A stretch of 64,000 bases of DNA from Christensenella sp. (GTDB lineage Bacteria; Bacillota; Clostridia; Christensenellales; UBA3700). The position numbers were made by a program, and so were the translations under genes. The notes below the pieces were generated by a model. The model had not been told where the DNA came from. It worked only from the letters and a program-made list of their open reading frames with translations, and did not search any database. Numbering within the stretch: the stretch's first letter is position 1; each line of letters begins with the position of its first letter. Below are positions 8,853 to 17,699 of this stretch, one piece after another. The DNA lies in the NCBI GenBank assembly GCA_022784465.1, contig JALFUR010000006.1, positions 1 through 64,000 of the forward strand. Reading direction: 5' to 3'.

Positions 8853-9773
8853 ATGTCAAAATTTAAAAATTTAAAAATCGTAGATAATTTTTATCAAAAC
8901 AATTTATTTTTCCCAATGCCAACAGTTGCAATTACAACTTTATGCGATGATGGCACAACAACTATCGGTAGTTATTCTTTAGTTTTTCCATACTATATAG
9001 CTGGAAAAGACTATTATGCAATGTTACTTGAAGCAAGAAACTCATCAAATACTGCTCAAAACATTTTGAAAAATGGAAAATGCGCCCTTAATTTTATTAA
9101 AGACGATAAAAAATATTTCAAAGAACTTGTCAGATTAGGTTTCCCAGGTAAGACACCTGCTGAAAAAATGAAAGATTGCAATCTAAAACTTATTAAAGGT
9201 GAAGCGGAGGGAGATAGACCATTAATTTTAGAAGATGCTTATCAAGTTCTAGAATGCACATGGGACGATTCTCTTGAGGATGCATATAAAGCAAAACAAC
9301 ATATTGGAAAATTAGAAGGCGTTGAACCACCATACAACAATTTTAACGGTATAACATCTAAGTTTGGTTGTCACTTTATATTAAAAATTGACAACATTTT
9401 AATGGAAGAAAAATATGCAAATGGACTTATAAATGGTCTAAAGAGCACTTCTTTCCCTAACGTTCCAGTAGATTATGGTTATCATGATAGCAAGAATTTC
9501 TGGTATAAAAAGTTCAAAGGATTCAGACCTATTGCTGAACCTATTGCCTCTTCAAATTCGAACTCTGTTGAAAGCGTAATGTATTGTGCAGAGAGATTAA
9601 ATACAAAAATCAAATTCACTAAAGAAGCTTGTGAAATGTATGTAAAAATTCCTCGCCCATTCTTAAAAGCAGCACTTTTACAAATTGTACAAATTGCAGA
9701 AGCAAATAACATTGAAGTAATTGACAAAGCAGCAGCTGAAAAAATTGCTGAAATAAGAAAAAAATCTAAATAA
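8853..9773 (+). CDS. Flavin reductase-like (FMN split-barrel) protein with PCP_red-like C-terminal domain
   Basis: The first ~215 of 306 residues resemble flavin reductase-like FMN-binding split barrels: PTVAITTLCDDG, then GSYSLVFPYYIAG, ARNSSNTAQNIL and CALNFI are the usual strand and flavin-loop segments. The last ~55 residues (from IKFTKEACEMYVKIPRPFL to AAEKIAEIRK) form a short helical domain resembling PF08369, the PCP_red domain at the C-terminus of the protochlorophyllide reductase B subunit. A redox role with FMN is likely, with the substrate unknown. AAGGAG precedes the ATG, and TATAAT lies at 8815-8820. The gene interrupts the normal truA-rplM neighbourhood. Confidence 0.7.
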   Translation: MSKFKNLKIVDNFYQNNLFFPMPTVAITTLCDDGTTTIGSYSLVFPYYIAGKDYYAMLLEARNSSNTAQNILKNGKCALNFIKDDKKYFKELVRLGFPGKTPAEKMKDCNLKLIKGEAEGDRPLILEDAYQVLECTWDDSLEDAYKAKQHIGKLEGVEPPYNNFNGITSKFGCHFILKIDNILMEEKYANGLINGLKSTSFPNVPVDYGYHDSKNFWYKKFKGFRPIAEPIASSNSNSVESVMYCAERLNTKIKFTKEACEMYVKIPRPFLKAALLQIVQIAEANNIEVIDKAAAEKIAEIRKKSK

Positions 9774-9788
9774 ATTTGGCGAACTAAT

Positions 9789-10532
9789 TTATTTATAAAT
9801 TACTTTAACTAAGTATAAACCACAACCATCTAAAGTCTTTCCGGCTTTTTGATGGTTTTTTTCTGCAAAAATTCTATCTATATCCTCTATATCAAAACGC
9901 CCTCTACCAACATCTATTAGCGTTCCTGCAATTGATCTTACCATATTGTGTAAAAAGCCGTTTCCTGTAACATAAAGGTCTATCTCTTTTCCCTCATTTT
10001 TTACTTCTAAATGAATATCATAAATCTCTCTTACATTAGATTTTAATTGCTCATTATTAACACAAAATGAAGTAAAATCATGCTCTCCTAAAAATTTTTT
10101 ACAAGCTTGTTGCATTTTATCTATATCAAGATTATATGAACAAATATGGTAATATTTTCTCTTTAATGGTTCGTTTCCTTTAGACAAAAAAATCTTATAT
10201 AAATATGTTTTTTCTTTTGATGAATATCTAGCGTGAAAATCACCAGGAACTTCTTGAATAGACAAGATAGAAATAGCTTTATTTATCATAGAATTTACTG
10301 AATATACAAACTTGTCTAAATCCTTTATTTCTTTACTTGTATCAAAGTGAGCAACTTGACCTAAAGCATGAACTTTAGCATCAGTTCTTCCTGAAGATAC
10401 AATTTGTATATCTTCTTGCAAAATAGTAGATAAAACCTTTTCAAGTTCTCCTTGAATCGTCAATAAATCCTTTTGTCTTTGGAAACCGAAAAAGTCTGAG
10501 CCGTCGTAGCTAATAGTCAACAAATATCTCAT
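9789..10532 (-). CDS. truA: tRNA pseudouridine(38-40) synthase TruA
   Basis: TruA converts uridines 38-40 of the anticodon arm to pseudouridine. The product is 247 residues with the catalytic aspartate in SSGRTDAKVHA (Asp51) and the conserved HNMVRSIAGTLIDVGRG motif near the C-terminus. It starts one base after the ecfT stop codon, so it is the last gene of the ecfA1-ecfA2-ecfT-truA operon. Confidence 0.97.
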   Translation of the reverse strand: MRYLLTISYDGSDFFGFQRQKDLLTIQGELEKVLSTILQEDIQIVSSGRTDAKVHALGQVAHFDTSKEIKDLDKFVYSVNSMINKAISILSIQEVPGDFHARYSSKEKTYLYKIFLSKGNEPLKRKYYHICSYNLDIDKMQQACKKFLGEHDFTSFCVNNEQLKSNVREIYDIHLEVKNEGKEIDLYVTGNGFLHNMVRSIAGTLIDVGRGRFDIEDIDRIFAEKNHQKAGKTLDGCGLYLVKVIYK

Positions 10533-11381
10533 TTAAATACCCGCAAGTAAAGCCCATATAGCTTTATCTATCCAACAAGATCCAAATGCATAAGCATCTA
10601 CGCAAATCAAAGCAATAACAACAGCAATTACCGCTAGAGACAAATAATCTGCAACTCCGAATTTTAATATCTTCATTTTAGTTCTATTTTCACAAGCATT
10701 ATAACATCTTGCATCAAGAGCGTTTGCAAGTTCATCTGCTCTTCTAAATGCTGAAACAAATAGTGGAATTAAAACTGGTAGCATAGCTTTTACTCTTTGG
10801 AAAAAGCTTCCAGTGTCTAATTGTGCACCTCTTGCTTTTTGTGCATTCATTATCTTATTAGTCTCCTCTACAAGAGTTGGAATAAATCTTAAAGCAATAC
10901 TCATAATTATTGCTATGTCATGTACAGGAACACCAATGTATTTTAGTGGTTTTAGTAAACTTTCAAGACCATCTGTAAGTTCTGAAGAGGTAGTTGTAAA
11001 TGTTAGCATTGAAGCGCCCATTACAAGCAAAGATAATCTAAATAACATTTTAATTGAAAAATCTATTCCGCCATCAGTTATTGTTATAAATTCCCAATGG
11101 AACAAAACATTGCCTTGTTTATAAAATAGCAAATTGATCAAAAGCGTAAAAATTAGCAAGAATATAACTGCTTTTATACTTCTAAGAACTACTTTTAGAG
11201 GAACTTTAGAAATAAATATTGATGTTAAAAGGAAAATAATAGTAAGCAAATATGCTGCGTATGATTTTACCAAGAAAATTGCAACCATATACAATATGAC
11301 AATTATAATCTTGCAACGAGGATCCATTTTATGAATAACGGAGTTTGTTGGATAGTATTGACCAAACGCAAAATTATTCAC
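10533..11381 (-). CDS. ecfT: ECF transporter transmembrane subunit EcfT
   Basis: EcfT is the shared membrane scaffold of group II energy-coupling factor transporters, which take up vitamins and other micronutrients with interchangeable S subunits. Several hydrophobic helices surround the cytoplasmic coupling helices carrying KARGAQLD and DARCYN, so the second ARG motif reads ARC. An ATG at 11408 lies far inside ecfA2. A GTG at 11381 is preceded by GGAGG at 5 bases and overlaps the ecfA2 stop by 8 bp, and it is preferred (282 residues). No S-subunit gene is in the window. Confidence 0.92.
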   Translation of the reverse strand: MNNFAFGQYYPTNSVIHKMDPRCKIIIVILYMVAIFLVKSYAAYLLTIIFLLTSIFISKVPLKVVLRSIKAVIFLLIFTLLINLLFYKQGNVLFHWEFITITDGGIDFSIKMLFRLSLLVMGASMLTFTTTSSELTDGLESLLKPLKYIGVPVHDIAIIMSIALRFIPTLVEETNKIMNAQKARGAQLDTGSFFQRVKAMLPVLIPLFVSAFRRADELANALDARCYNACENRTKMKILKFGVADYLSLAVIAVVIALICVDAYAFGSCWIDKAIWALLAGI

Positions 11382-12312
11382 CTTGTCCTCCTTCAAAATC
11401 AAATTCAAATTCGCTCTTATCTATTGCTCTTTTATCTAATGTTACGCCATTTTTCTCTTCGTAAATTCTAACAACTTCACGTAACAAATCTTGTATTGTG
11501 ACAACATCGTCAGAAACTGCAACACCCTTTTCTCTTAGGCTATTTGCAATCTGAACAGCAAGAGGAATATCTAATCCCATTTTTACTAATTCTTCTCTAT
11601 GTTTAAACAATTCTTTCATTGGAATATCAAATGCAATTTCTCCGTCATTAAAAACAATCAAACGTGTTGCAAAACGAGTAATTTCATCAATATCGTGAGA
11701 AATAACAATAATAGTTGATGAGCTTTTTTCTTTTAAGTGAGAAATTAAAGCAAGAATCTGCTCCTTTCCGTATGGATCAAGTCCTGCTGTTGGTTCATCA
11801 AGTATTAAAACCTTTGGCTTCATAGCTATAATTCCAGCTATAGCAACTCTTCTTTTTTGTCCGCCAGATAATTCAAATGGTGCTCTATCTTTTATTGTCT
11901 CATAATCTAATCCAACAAGGTTTATTGCCTCTTCTACTCTTTGAGCAATCTCCTCTGTAGATAATCCTTGATTTTTTGGTCCAAAAGCAACATCCTTAAA
12001 AACAGTATCTTCAAACAATTGATATTCTGGATATTGAAAAACCATTCCAACATTATTACGAAGCGCTCTTAAATCTGGCTTTGGTTTTTTGGCATTAGTT
12101 AGTTTTACATCGAATACTTGAATTTCGCCTTCTTGAACTTTTATTAATCCATTTATATGCTGTATAAAAGTGCTTTTTCCTGAACCTGTATGGCCTATTA
12201 TGCCCAAAAAGTCCCCTTCATTAATGGTTAAATTAATGTTATTTAGTGCTTTTTTCTCATATGGAGAATCAACACCATAAGTATAGGAAAGATTCTTTAC
12301 AACAATTGACAT
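11374..12312 (-). CDS. ecfA2: ECF transporter ATPase EcfA2
   Basis: This is one of the two ATPases driving the ECF transporter. It has Walker A GHTGSGKS, signature LSGGQKRR, Walker B LILDEPTAGLDP and switch ISHD. At 312 residues it has an extra acidic C-terminal tail after the usual domain. It overlaps ecfA1 by 16 bp and ecfT by 8 bp, which suggests coupled translation. Confidence 0.95.
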   Translation of the reverse strand: MSIVVKNLSYTYGVDSPYEKKALNNINLTINEGDFLGIIGHTGSGKSTFIQHINGLIKVQEGEIQVFDVKLTNAKKPKPDLRALRNNVGMVFQYPEYQLFEDTVFKDVAFGPKNQGLSTEEIAQRVEEAINLVGLDYETIKDRAPFELSGGQKRRVAIAGIIAMKPKVLILDEPTAGLDPYGKEQILALISHLKEKSSSTIIVISHDIDEITRFATRLIVFNDGEIAFDIPMKELFKHREELVKMGLDIPLAVQIANSLREKGVAVSDDVVTIQDLLREVVRIYEEKNGVTLDKRAIDKSEFEFDFEGGQGE

Positions 12313-13133
12313 AAACTATTTACCAATTCCTCTTTTTTCATAATTGTAGGATCAATTGTAATTCCCATTTGATTTATCTTTCTAGATATTTGTGTAACTA
12401 AAGGTACGGACAATTTGATGCTATTTAATTTTTCATATTTAGAAAATACATCTTTTGGTGCACCATCTTCCACAATCTCTCCATCGTTCATAACAATTAA
12501 TCTATCTGCGTCTAATGCTTCTTCCATATAGTGAGTTATAGCAATTACAGTAATGCCACTTTCTTTGTTAAGCTCATGTGCAACTTTCATTACTTCTGCC
12601 CTTCCTTGAGGATCAAGCATAGCAGTAGATTCATCTAGCACTAGCACTTTTGGCTTAATAGCTAAAACGCCAGCAATGGCCAATCTTTGTTTTTGACCAC
12701 CAGACAATTTAAAAGGCGTGCCTTTTTTATGTTCAAGCATTCCAACTTTAGATAAAGCCCAGTCCACTCTTTTTATAATCTCTTCTCTTTCTACTCCTAG
12801 ATTTTCTGGTCCAAAAGCAATATCGTCCTCAATGACAGACGCTACCATTTGATTGTCAGGGTTTTGGAAAACCATACCAACGCTTTTTCTTACATCGAAA
12901 ATGCGTTTTTCCTCTTTTGTGTCTATTCCAAAAACCTTTACTGTTCCTTTATCTGGGATTAATAATCCATTAAACAATTTTGCTAAAGTACTTTTTCCAG
13001 AGCCATTATGACCTACAATTGCAACAAAAGAACCTTCCTCTATATTCAAGGAAATATTCTTAACTGCTTTTATGATTTGTTTTTCTCCTAAAACATAAGA
13101 AAAACTGACGTTTTCTAGCTCGATTGCACCCAT
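12297..13133 (-). CDS. ecfA1: ECF transporter ATPase EcfA1
   Basis: This is the first gene of the ECF operon, encoding the other ATPase (278 residues). Walker A GHNGSGKST, signature LSGGQKQR and Walker B VLVLDESTAMLDP are visible, with Ser replacing the common Pro after the catalytic Glu, as is usual in EcfA1. The ATG has GGAG upstream and its own promoter at 13154-13182. The region between it and the oppositely oriented pyruvate oxidoreductase gene holds both promoters. Confidence 0.95.
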   Translation of the reverse strand: MGAIELENVSFSYVLGEKQIIKAVKNISLNIEEGSFVAIVGHNGSGKSTLAKLFNGLLIPDKGTVKVFGIDTKEEKRIFDVRKSVGMVFQNPDNQMVASVIEDDIAFGPENLGVEREEIIKRVDWALSKVGMLEHKKGTPFKLSGGQKQRLAIAGVLAIKPKVLVLDESTAMLDPQGRAEVMKVAHELNKESGITVIAITHYMEEALDADRLIVMNDGEIVEDGAPKDVFSKYEKLNSIKLSVPLVTQISRKINQMGITIDPTIMKKEELVNSLCQLL

Positions 13134-13153
13134 ATTTCTCCAAAATTATGAAT

Positions 13154-13182
13154 ATTATAGCATATGCTATTTTTTTACACAA
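13154..13182 (-). promoter_or_regulatory. ecfA1 operon promoter
   Basis: On the minus strand TTGTGT (13177-13182) is followed after 17 bp by TATAAT (13154-13159). The -10 overlaps the palindrome ATAGCATATGCTAT, which could serve as an operator. Confidence 0.55.
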
Positions 13183-13210
13183 ATTATTTAAAAGGATGTG
13201 CCCTTATTTC

Positions 13211-13240
13211 TTGACTAAGTAATAAAATATTATATATAAT
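13211..13240 (+). promoter_or_regulatory. Promoter of the pyruvate oxidoreductase gene
   Basis: TTGACT (13211-13216) is followed after 18 bp by TATAAT (13235-13240). The start codon lies 46 bases downstream and is preceded by GGAGG. Confidence 0.65.
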
Positions 13241-13286
13241 ATTATTCGATTTAAATAATAATTTATACATTAATGGAGGTAAATCA

Positions 13287-16200
13287 ATGGCTACAAAGAT
13301 GACTATCGATGGAAATACAGCTGCCGCTCATATTGCGTATGCTTTTAGCGAAGTTGCTGCTATTTATCCTATCACACCTTCTTCTCCAATGGCTGAAAAC
13401 TGTGATGAATGGGCTACAGCTGGAAGAAAGAATTTATTTGGTCAAGTCTTAAAATTAGCAGAAATGGAATCAGAAGCAGGTGCTGCTGGTGCTGTTCACG
13501 GTTCACTACAAGCTGGTGCTCTAACAACAACATTTACAGCCAGCCAAGGTTTGTTACTTATGATTCCAAACATGTACAAAATTGCAGGTGAATTGACTCC
13601 TTGCGTATTCCACGTAAGTGCTCGTGCTCTTGCATATCATGCTTTAAACATCTTCGGAGATCATTCAGATGTTATGGCATGTCGTCAAACTGGATTTGCA
13701 ATGTTATGCTCAAACTCTGTTCAAGAAGTTATGGATATGGCTCTTGTTGCTCATTTTGCAACATTACAATCTAAAGTTCCTTTCCTACATTTCTTCGATG
13801 GATTTAGAACATCACATGAAGTTTCAAAGATTGACGGAATCGATTACGATGAAATCAAACCAATTTTTGAAAGCAAATATATGAAGTATGTTGATGACTT
13901 CAAGAAGAGAGCTTTAAACCCAGAACACCCAGTTCAAAAAGGTACAGCTCAAAACCCTGATGTTTATTTCCAAAACAGAGAAGCTTGTAACAAATTCTAT
14001 GAAGCAGTTCCTGCTTGTGTTGAAGATGCTATGGCTGATGTTGAGAAAATCACAGGAAGAAAATATGAATTATATCAATACTATGGTGCAAAGGATGCAA
14101 CAAAAGTTATCGTAATTATGGGTTCAGGTGCTGAAGCTATTGAAGAAACTGTTGACTATCTAAATGCTAAAGGAGACAAAGTAGGTTTAATTAAAGTTAG
14201 ATTATTTAGACCATTTGTTGGCGCTAAGTTTGTTGATGCTATCCCTGCTACTTGTAAGAAGATTACAGTTCTAGATAGAGTTAAAGAATCTGGTTCTTTA
14301 GGTGAACCTCTATATCTAGATGTTGTTTCTGCATTATTTGAAGCTGGTAAAGCTGATGTTAAAGTTGTTGGCGGAAGATACGGTTTAGGTTCTAAGGAAT
14401 TCAACCCATCAATGGTTAATGCTGTTTATGCTAACATGGATGCTGCTCAACCAAAGAATCACTTTGCTGTTGGTATCGTTGATGACGTTACAGGAAACTA
14501 CATCGAAGTTAAAGAAAAAATTGATGCTGCTCCAGCAGGTGCTATTAGCTGTAAGTTCTATGGACTTGGATCTGATGGTACAGTAGGAAGCAACAAGAAC
14601 TCTATTAAGATTATCGGTAACTATACAAACAAATATGCTCAAGCATACTTTGCTTACGATTCAAAGAAATCTGGTGGTATAACAATTTCTCACTTAAGAT
14701 TTGGTGATAATCCAATTAAGTCTTCATACCTTATCGACCAAGCTGACTTTATCGCTTGTCATAACCCAGCTTATGTTATGAAATACGATATGGTTTCTGA
14801 CTTAAAAGATGGTGGAACATTCTTATTAAACTCTCCATGGAAGACAGTTGAAGAATTAGATAAAAACCTTCCTGCTTCTATGAAGAATATTATTGCTAAG
14901 AAGAAAGTTAAATTCTTCAATATTGATGCAATTGCTGTTGTTAATGAAATCGGATTAAAAGGCCGTATTTCTACAACAATGCAAGCTTGTTTCTTCAAGT
15001 TAGCTAACATCATGCCATATGAAGAAGCTGATCGTCATATGAAAGACTTCGTAATTAAATCATTCTCTAAGAAAGGTCAAGCTATCGTAGACATGAACAA
15101 TGCTGCTATTGATAATGCAATTGCAAATCTAGAAGAAATCAAATATCCAGAATCATGGGCAACAACAACAGAAGGTGCCGTTGCTACTCCAGTAACAGAT
15201 GATAAATATTTCAACGAAATCATCAGCCCAATGCTTGCTCAAGAAGGAGATAAACTTCCAGTTTCTGCATTTATTAATAATGCTGATGGTACAGTTCCAA
15301 CAGGAACAACAAAATATGAAAAACGTGGTGTTGCTGTATTAGTTCCAGAATGGAATCCAACAACATGTATTCAATGTAACCAATGTTCATTTGTATGTCC
15401 ACATGCTACAATCCGTCCATCAATGCAAAAAGAATTTGTTGATGCTCCTGCATCATTCGCTACAGCAGACGTTAAAGTTGGAGCTGCTAAGGGATACAAA
15501 TTCAGAGTTCAAGTTTCACCTCTTGACTGCTTAGGATGCGGAAGCTGTACAAAGGTTTGTCCAGTTAACCAAAAAGCAATTAAAGATGAAAAACCTGAAA
15601 ACATGGCATTAAAGATGGTTCCTCTAGCAAAAGCTTTAGCAAATAATGAAGCTGCTAATTGGGAATATGCTGTTGCTCTTCCTGAAACAGATGCTCCAAT
15701 TTCTAAAGATGATGTTAAGGGTTCACAATTTAAACAACCATTATTCGAGTTCTCTGGAGCTTGTGCAGGTTGTGGTGAAACTCCATATCTAAAAGTTATT
15801 ACTCAAATGTTCGGTGACAGAATGATCATTGCTAACGCTACAGGTTGTTCTTCAATCTATGGTGGTTCTGCTCCAACATGTCCATACACAAAGAATGCTA
15901 AGGGCCATGGTCCAGCATGGGCAAACAGCTTATTCGAAGATAACGCTGAATTTGGTTATGGTATGAACATTGCTACAGATCAACGTAGAGCTAAACTTGC
16001 TCAAGACATGTCTGAATTAATCGAACTAGGAGTTGCTGATGATACTAAGGCTATGTTTGAAGCATGGATTGAATCTATGAACGATACAGAAGGCAGCAAG
16101 AAGACTTCTGAACCAATTAAAGCTGCAATCGATGCTCTAGCAGCAAACGAAACAGATTCTGCTAAGAAAGCTTTATATACAAGCATTGCTAAGAACAAAG

Positions 16201-16844
16201 ATGAACTTGTTAAGAAGTCAATTTGGATCTTCGGTGGTGACGGATGGGCTTATGATATCGGCTTTGGCGGATTAGACCACGTTCTAGCTATGAACAGAAA
16301 CGTAAACGTTATGGTTCTAGATACAGAAGTTTACTCTAATACTGGTGGTCAAGCTTCTAAGTCTTCTCCAACAGGTGCTATTGCAAAATTCGCTGCTGGT
16401 GGTAAGTTAACAAAGAAGAAAGATTTGGGTAAGATTGCTATGTCTTATGGCTATGTATATGTTGCTCAAGTATCTATGGGTGCTTCTCCAGCTCAATTCT
16501 TAAAGGCTATTAAAGAAGCTGAAGCATATGATGGACCATCTTTGATTATCGGTTATGCTCCATGTATTAACCATGGTCTAAAAGATATGGGTGCTTCTCA
16601 ATTAGAAATGAAGAAGGCTGTTGATACAGGATACTGGCAATTGTACAGATATAATCCTGCTGCTGAAAAGCCATTCACTTTGGATAGCAAAGAACCAACA
16701 GGAGATTATCAAGCATTCTTAATGGGTGAAAACAGATATGCTCAATTAGCAAAAGCTAAGCCAGAAGTAGCTAAGCAATTATTCGAAATTAACGAAAAAG
16801 AATCAAAAGCTAGATACGAAGGATATAAGAAATTATCTGAATAA
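13287..16844 (+). CDS. nifJ: Pyruvate:ferredoxin (flavodoxin) oxidoreductase
   Basis: This enzyme oxidises pyruvate and CoA to acetyl-CoA and CO2 and passes two electrons to ferredoxin, the central step of clostridial energy metabolism. The single-chain homodimeric form is 1185 residues, as expected. The pyruvate-binding region is N-terminal (YPITPSSPMAE near residue 30). Two ferredoxin-type [4Fe-4S] motifs follow (CIQCNQCSFVCPHA and CLGCGSCTKVCP, near residues 690-760). The thiamine diphosphate and proximal cluster region is C-terminal (CAGCGETPY, GGDGWAYDIGFGGLDH). GGAGG lies 7 bases before the ATG. It is monocistronic, with its own promoter and a strong terminator. Confidence 0.98.
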   Translation: MATKMTIDGNTAAAHIAYAFSEVAAIYPITPSSPMAENCDEWATAGRKNLFGQVLKLAEMESEAGAAGAVHGSLQAGALTTTFTASQGLLLMIPNMYKIAGELTPCVFHVSARALAYHALNIFGDHSDVMACRQTGFAMLCSNSVQEVMDMALVAHFATLQSKVPFLHFFDGFRTSHEVSKIDGIDYDEIKPIFESKYMKYVDDFKKRALNPEHPVQKGTAQNPDVYFQNREACNKFYEAVPACVEDAMADVEKITGRKYELYQYYGAKDATKVIVIMGSGAEAIEETVDYLNAKGDKVGLIKVRLFRPFVGAKFVDAIPATCKKITVLDRVKESGSLGEPLYLDVVSALFEAGKADVKVVGGRYGLGSKEFNPSMVNAVYANMDAAQPKNHFAVGIVDDVTGNYIEVKEKIDAAPAGAISCKFYGLGSDGTVGSNKNSIKIIGNYTNKYAQAYFAYDSKKSGGITISHLRFGDNPIKSSYLIDQADFIACHNPAYVMKYDMVSDLKDGGTFLLNSPWKTVEELDKNLPASMKNIIAKKKVKFFNIDAIAVVNEIGLKGRISTTMQACFFKLANIMPYEEADRHMKDFVIKSFSKKGQAIVDMNNAAIDNAIANLEEIKYPESWATTTEGAVATPVTDDKYFNEIISPMLAQEGDKLPVSAFINNADGTVPTGTTKYEKRGVAVLVPEWNPTTCIQCNQCSFVCPHATIRPSMQKEFVDAPASFATADVKVGAAKGYKFRVQVSPLDCLGCGSCTKVCPVNQKAIKDEKPENMALKMVPLAKALANNEAANWEYAVALPETDAPISKDDVKGSQFKQPLFEFSGACAGCGETPYLKVITQMFGDRMIIANATGCSSIYGGSAPTCPYTKNAKGHGPAWANSLFEDNAEFGYGMNIATDQRRAKLAQDMSELIELGVADDTKAMFEAWIESMNDTEGSKKTSEPIKAAIDALAANETDSAKKALYTSIAKNKDELVKKSIWIFGGDGWAYDIGFGGLDHVLAMNRNVNVMVLDTEVYSNTGGQASKSSPTGAIAKFAAGGKLTKKKDLGKIAMSYGYVYVAQVSMGASPAQFLKAIKEAEAYDGPSLIIGYAPCINHGLKDMGASQLEMKKAVDTGYWQLYRYNPAAEKPFTLDSKEPTGDYQAFLMGENRYAQLAKAKPEVAKQLFEINEKESKARYEGYKKLSE

Positions 16845-16867
16845 TCTACAATAAACAAATAAAAATT

Positions 16868-16899
16868 ATGGCTTCAGGTTAAACTGAAGCCATTTTTTA
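16868..16899. terminator. Bidirectional terminator between nifJ and the amidotransferase-like gene
   Basis: An 8-bp stem GGCTTCAG/CTGAAGCC (16870-16891) with a six-base loop is followed by TTTTTT on the plus strand, and there are A residues on the other side. It can stop both converging transcripts. Confidence 0.9.
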
Positions 16900-16908
16900 T
16901 AATCATTA

Positions 16909-17616
16909 TTATTTTTTACAAGCTTTTATAAATGCTCTAAATATCTTTTCAGACTCATCAAATGTTATATATGACAATTCTGGGTGCCATTGTATACCCC
17001 AAATAAATTTTTTATCTTTTATATATATGCCCTCAACTAAGCCATCTTCACTTGTTGCCATAACATCAAAAATTGATGCTACATCTTTTACTGCTTGATG
17101 ATGATAACTATTTACGCCAATATTTGTTTCTCCAATTAAATCTTTAAGAGGTCCAGATATATCAACTCTATGCTGAACTCTATTATATGGTTTCACCATT
17201 AAATGCTTTACATTAGAATTATATTCACTTTCTATATCTTGAAACAAACTGCCCCCAAATGTGACGTTCATAATTTGTATACCTCTACAAATACCAAGTA
17301 GTGGCTTATCCATTTCGTAGCATTTTTTAATTATATATTGATCCATCAAATCTCTACCTATGCAGGTTTCACCGCATTTTTCGCTCTTATTTGCTTTATA
17401 TGATGATGGGTCAACATCTTGACCGCCCGGAATTAAAAAACCATCACATTCCTTTAAAAAATAGTTCAAATCGTGAACATCATTTGTCATTGGTAGCATA
17501 AGAGTTATAGCTCCTTGCTTTTGAAGTCCTTTCATGTATCCAGGATGCATCCAAAAACTATCTTTTTCTTTATCATAAAGTGGCATAATTCCAATTACTG
17601 GTCTATTGTTAAACAT
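16909..17616 (-). CDS. Class I glutamine amidotransferase-like gamma-glutamyl hydrolase (PuuD type)
   Basis: The protein resembles gamma-glutamyl-gamma-aminobutyrate hydrolases and related class I amidotransferase-like enzymes, which cleave gamma-glutamyl amides. From the ATG at 17616 it is 235 residues, with the nucleophile Cys110 in LGICRGIQ, the N-terminal PGGQDVDPSSY segment typical of the PuuD group, and the catalytic His-Glu pair in GIQWHPELSY. An upstream ATG at 17667 would add 17 residues that merely translate the preceding terminator hairpin. GGAGGA sits just before 17616. No polyamine genes lie nearby, so the true substrate is open. Confidence 0.83.
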   Translation of the reverse strand: MFNNRPVIGIMPLYDKEKDSFWMHPGYMKGLQKQGAITLMLPMTNDVHDLNYFLKECDGFLIPGGQDVDPSSYKANKSEKCGETCIGRDLMDQYIIKKCYEMDKPLLGICRGIQIMNVTFGGSLFQDIESEYNSNVKHLMVKPYNRVQHRVDISGPLKDLIGETNIGVNSYHHQAVKDVASIFDVMATSEDGLVEGIYIKDKKFIWGIQWHPELSYITFDESEKIFRAFIKACKK

Positions 17617-17628
17617 ATTTTCCTCCAA

Positions 17629-17665
17629 AAAAAATTGGGGCCTAAAGAATTTCTCTTTAAGCCCC
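17629..17665 (-). terminator. Terminator between the kinase-like gene and the PuuD-like gene
   Basis: Complementary arms GGGGC/GCCCC and TAAAGA/TCTTTA with one mismatch (17637-17665) are followed on the minus strand by a run of T residues. It lies 34 bases after the kinase-like gene's stop and ends about 13 bases before the next start codon, so the downstream gene depends on readthrough or on a promoter close to or within this element. Confidence 0.8.
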
Positions 17666-17699
17666 ATTGCTATATTTGTATTATATCATATTATTGTTA

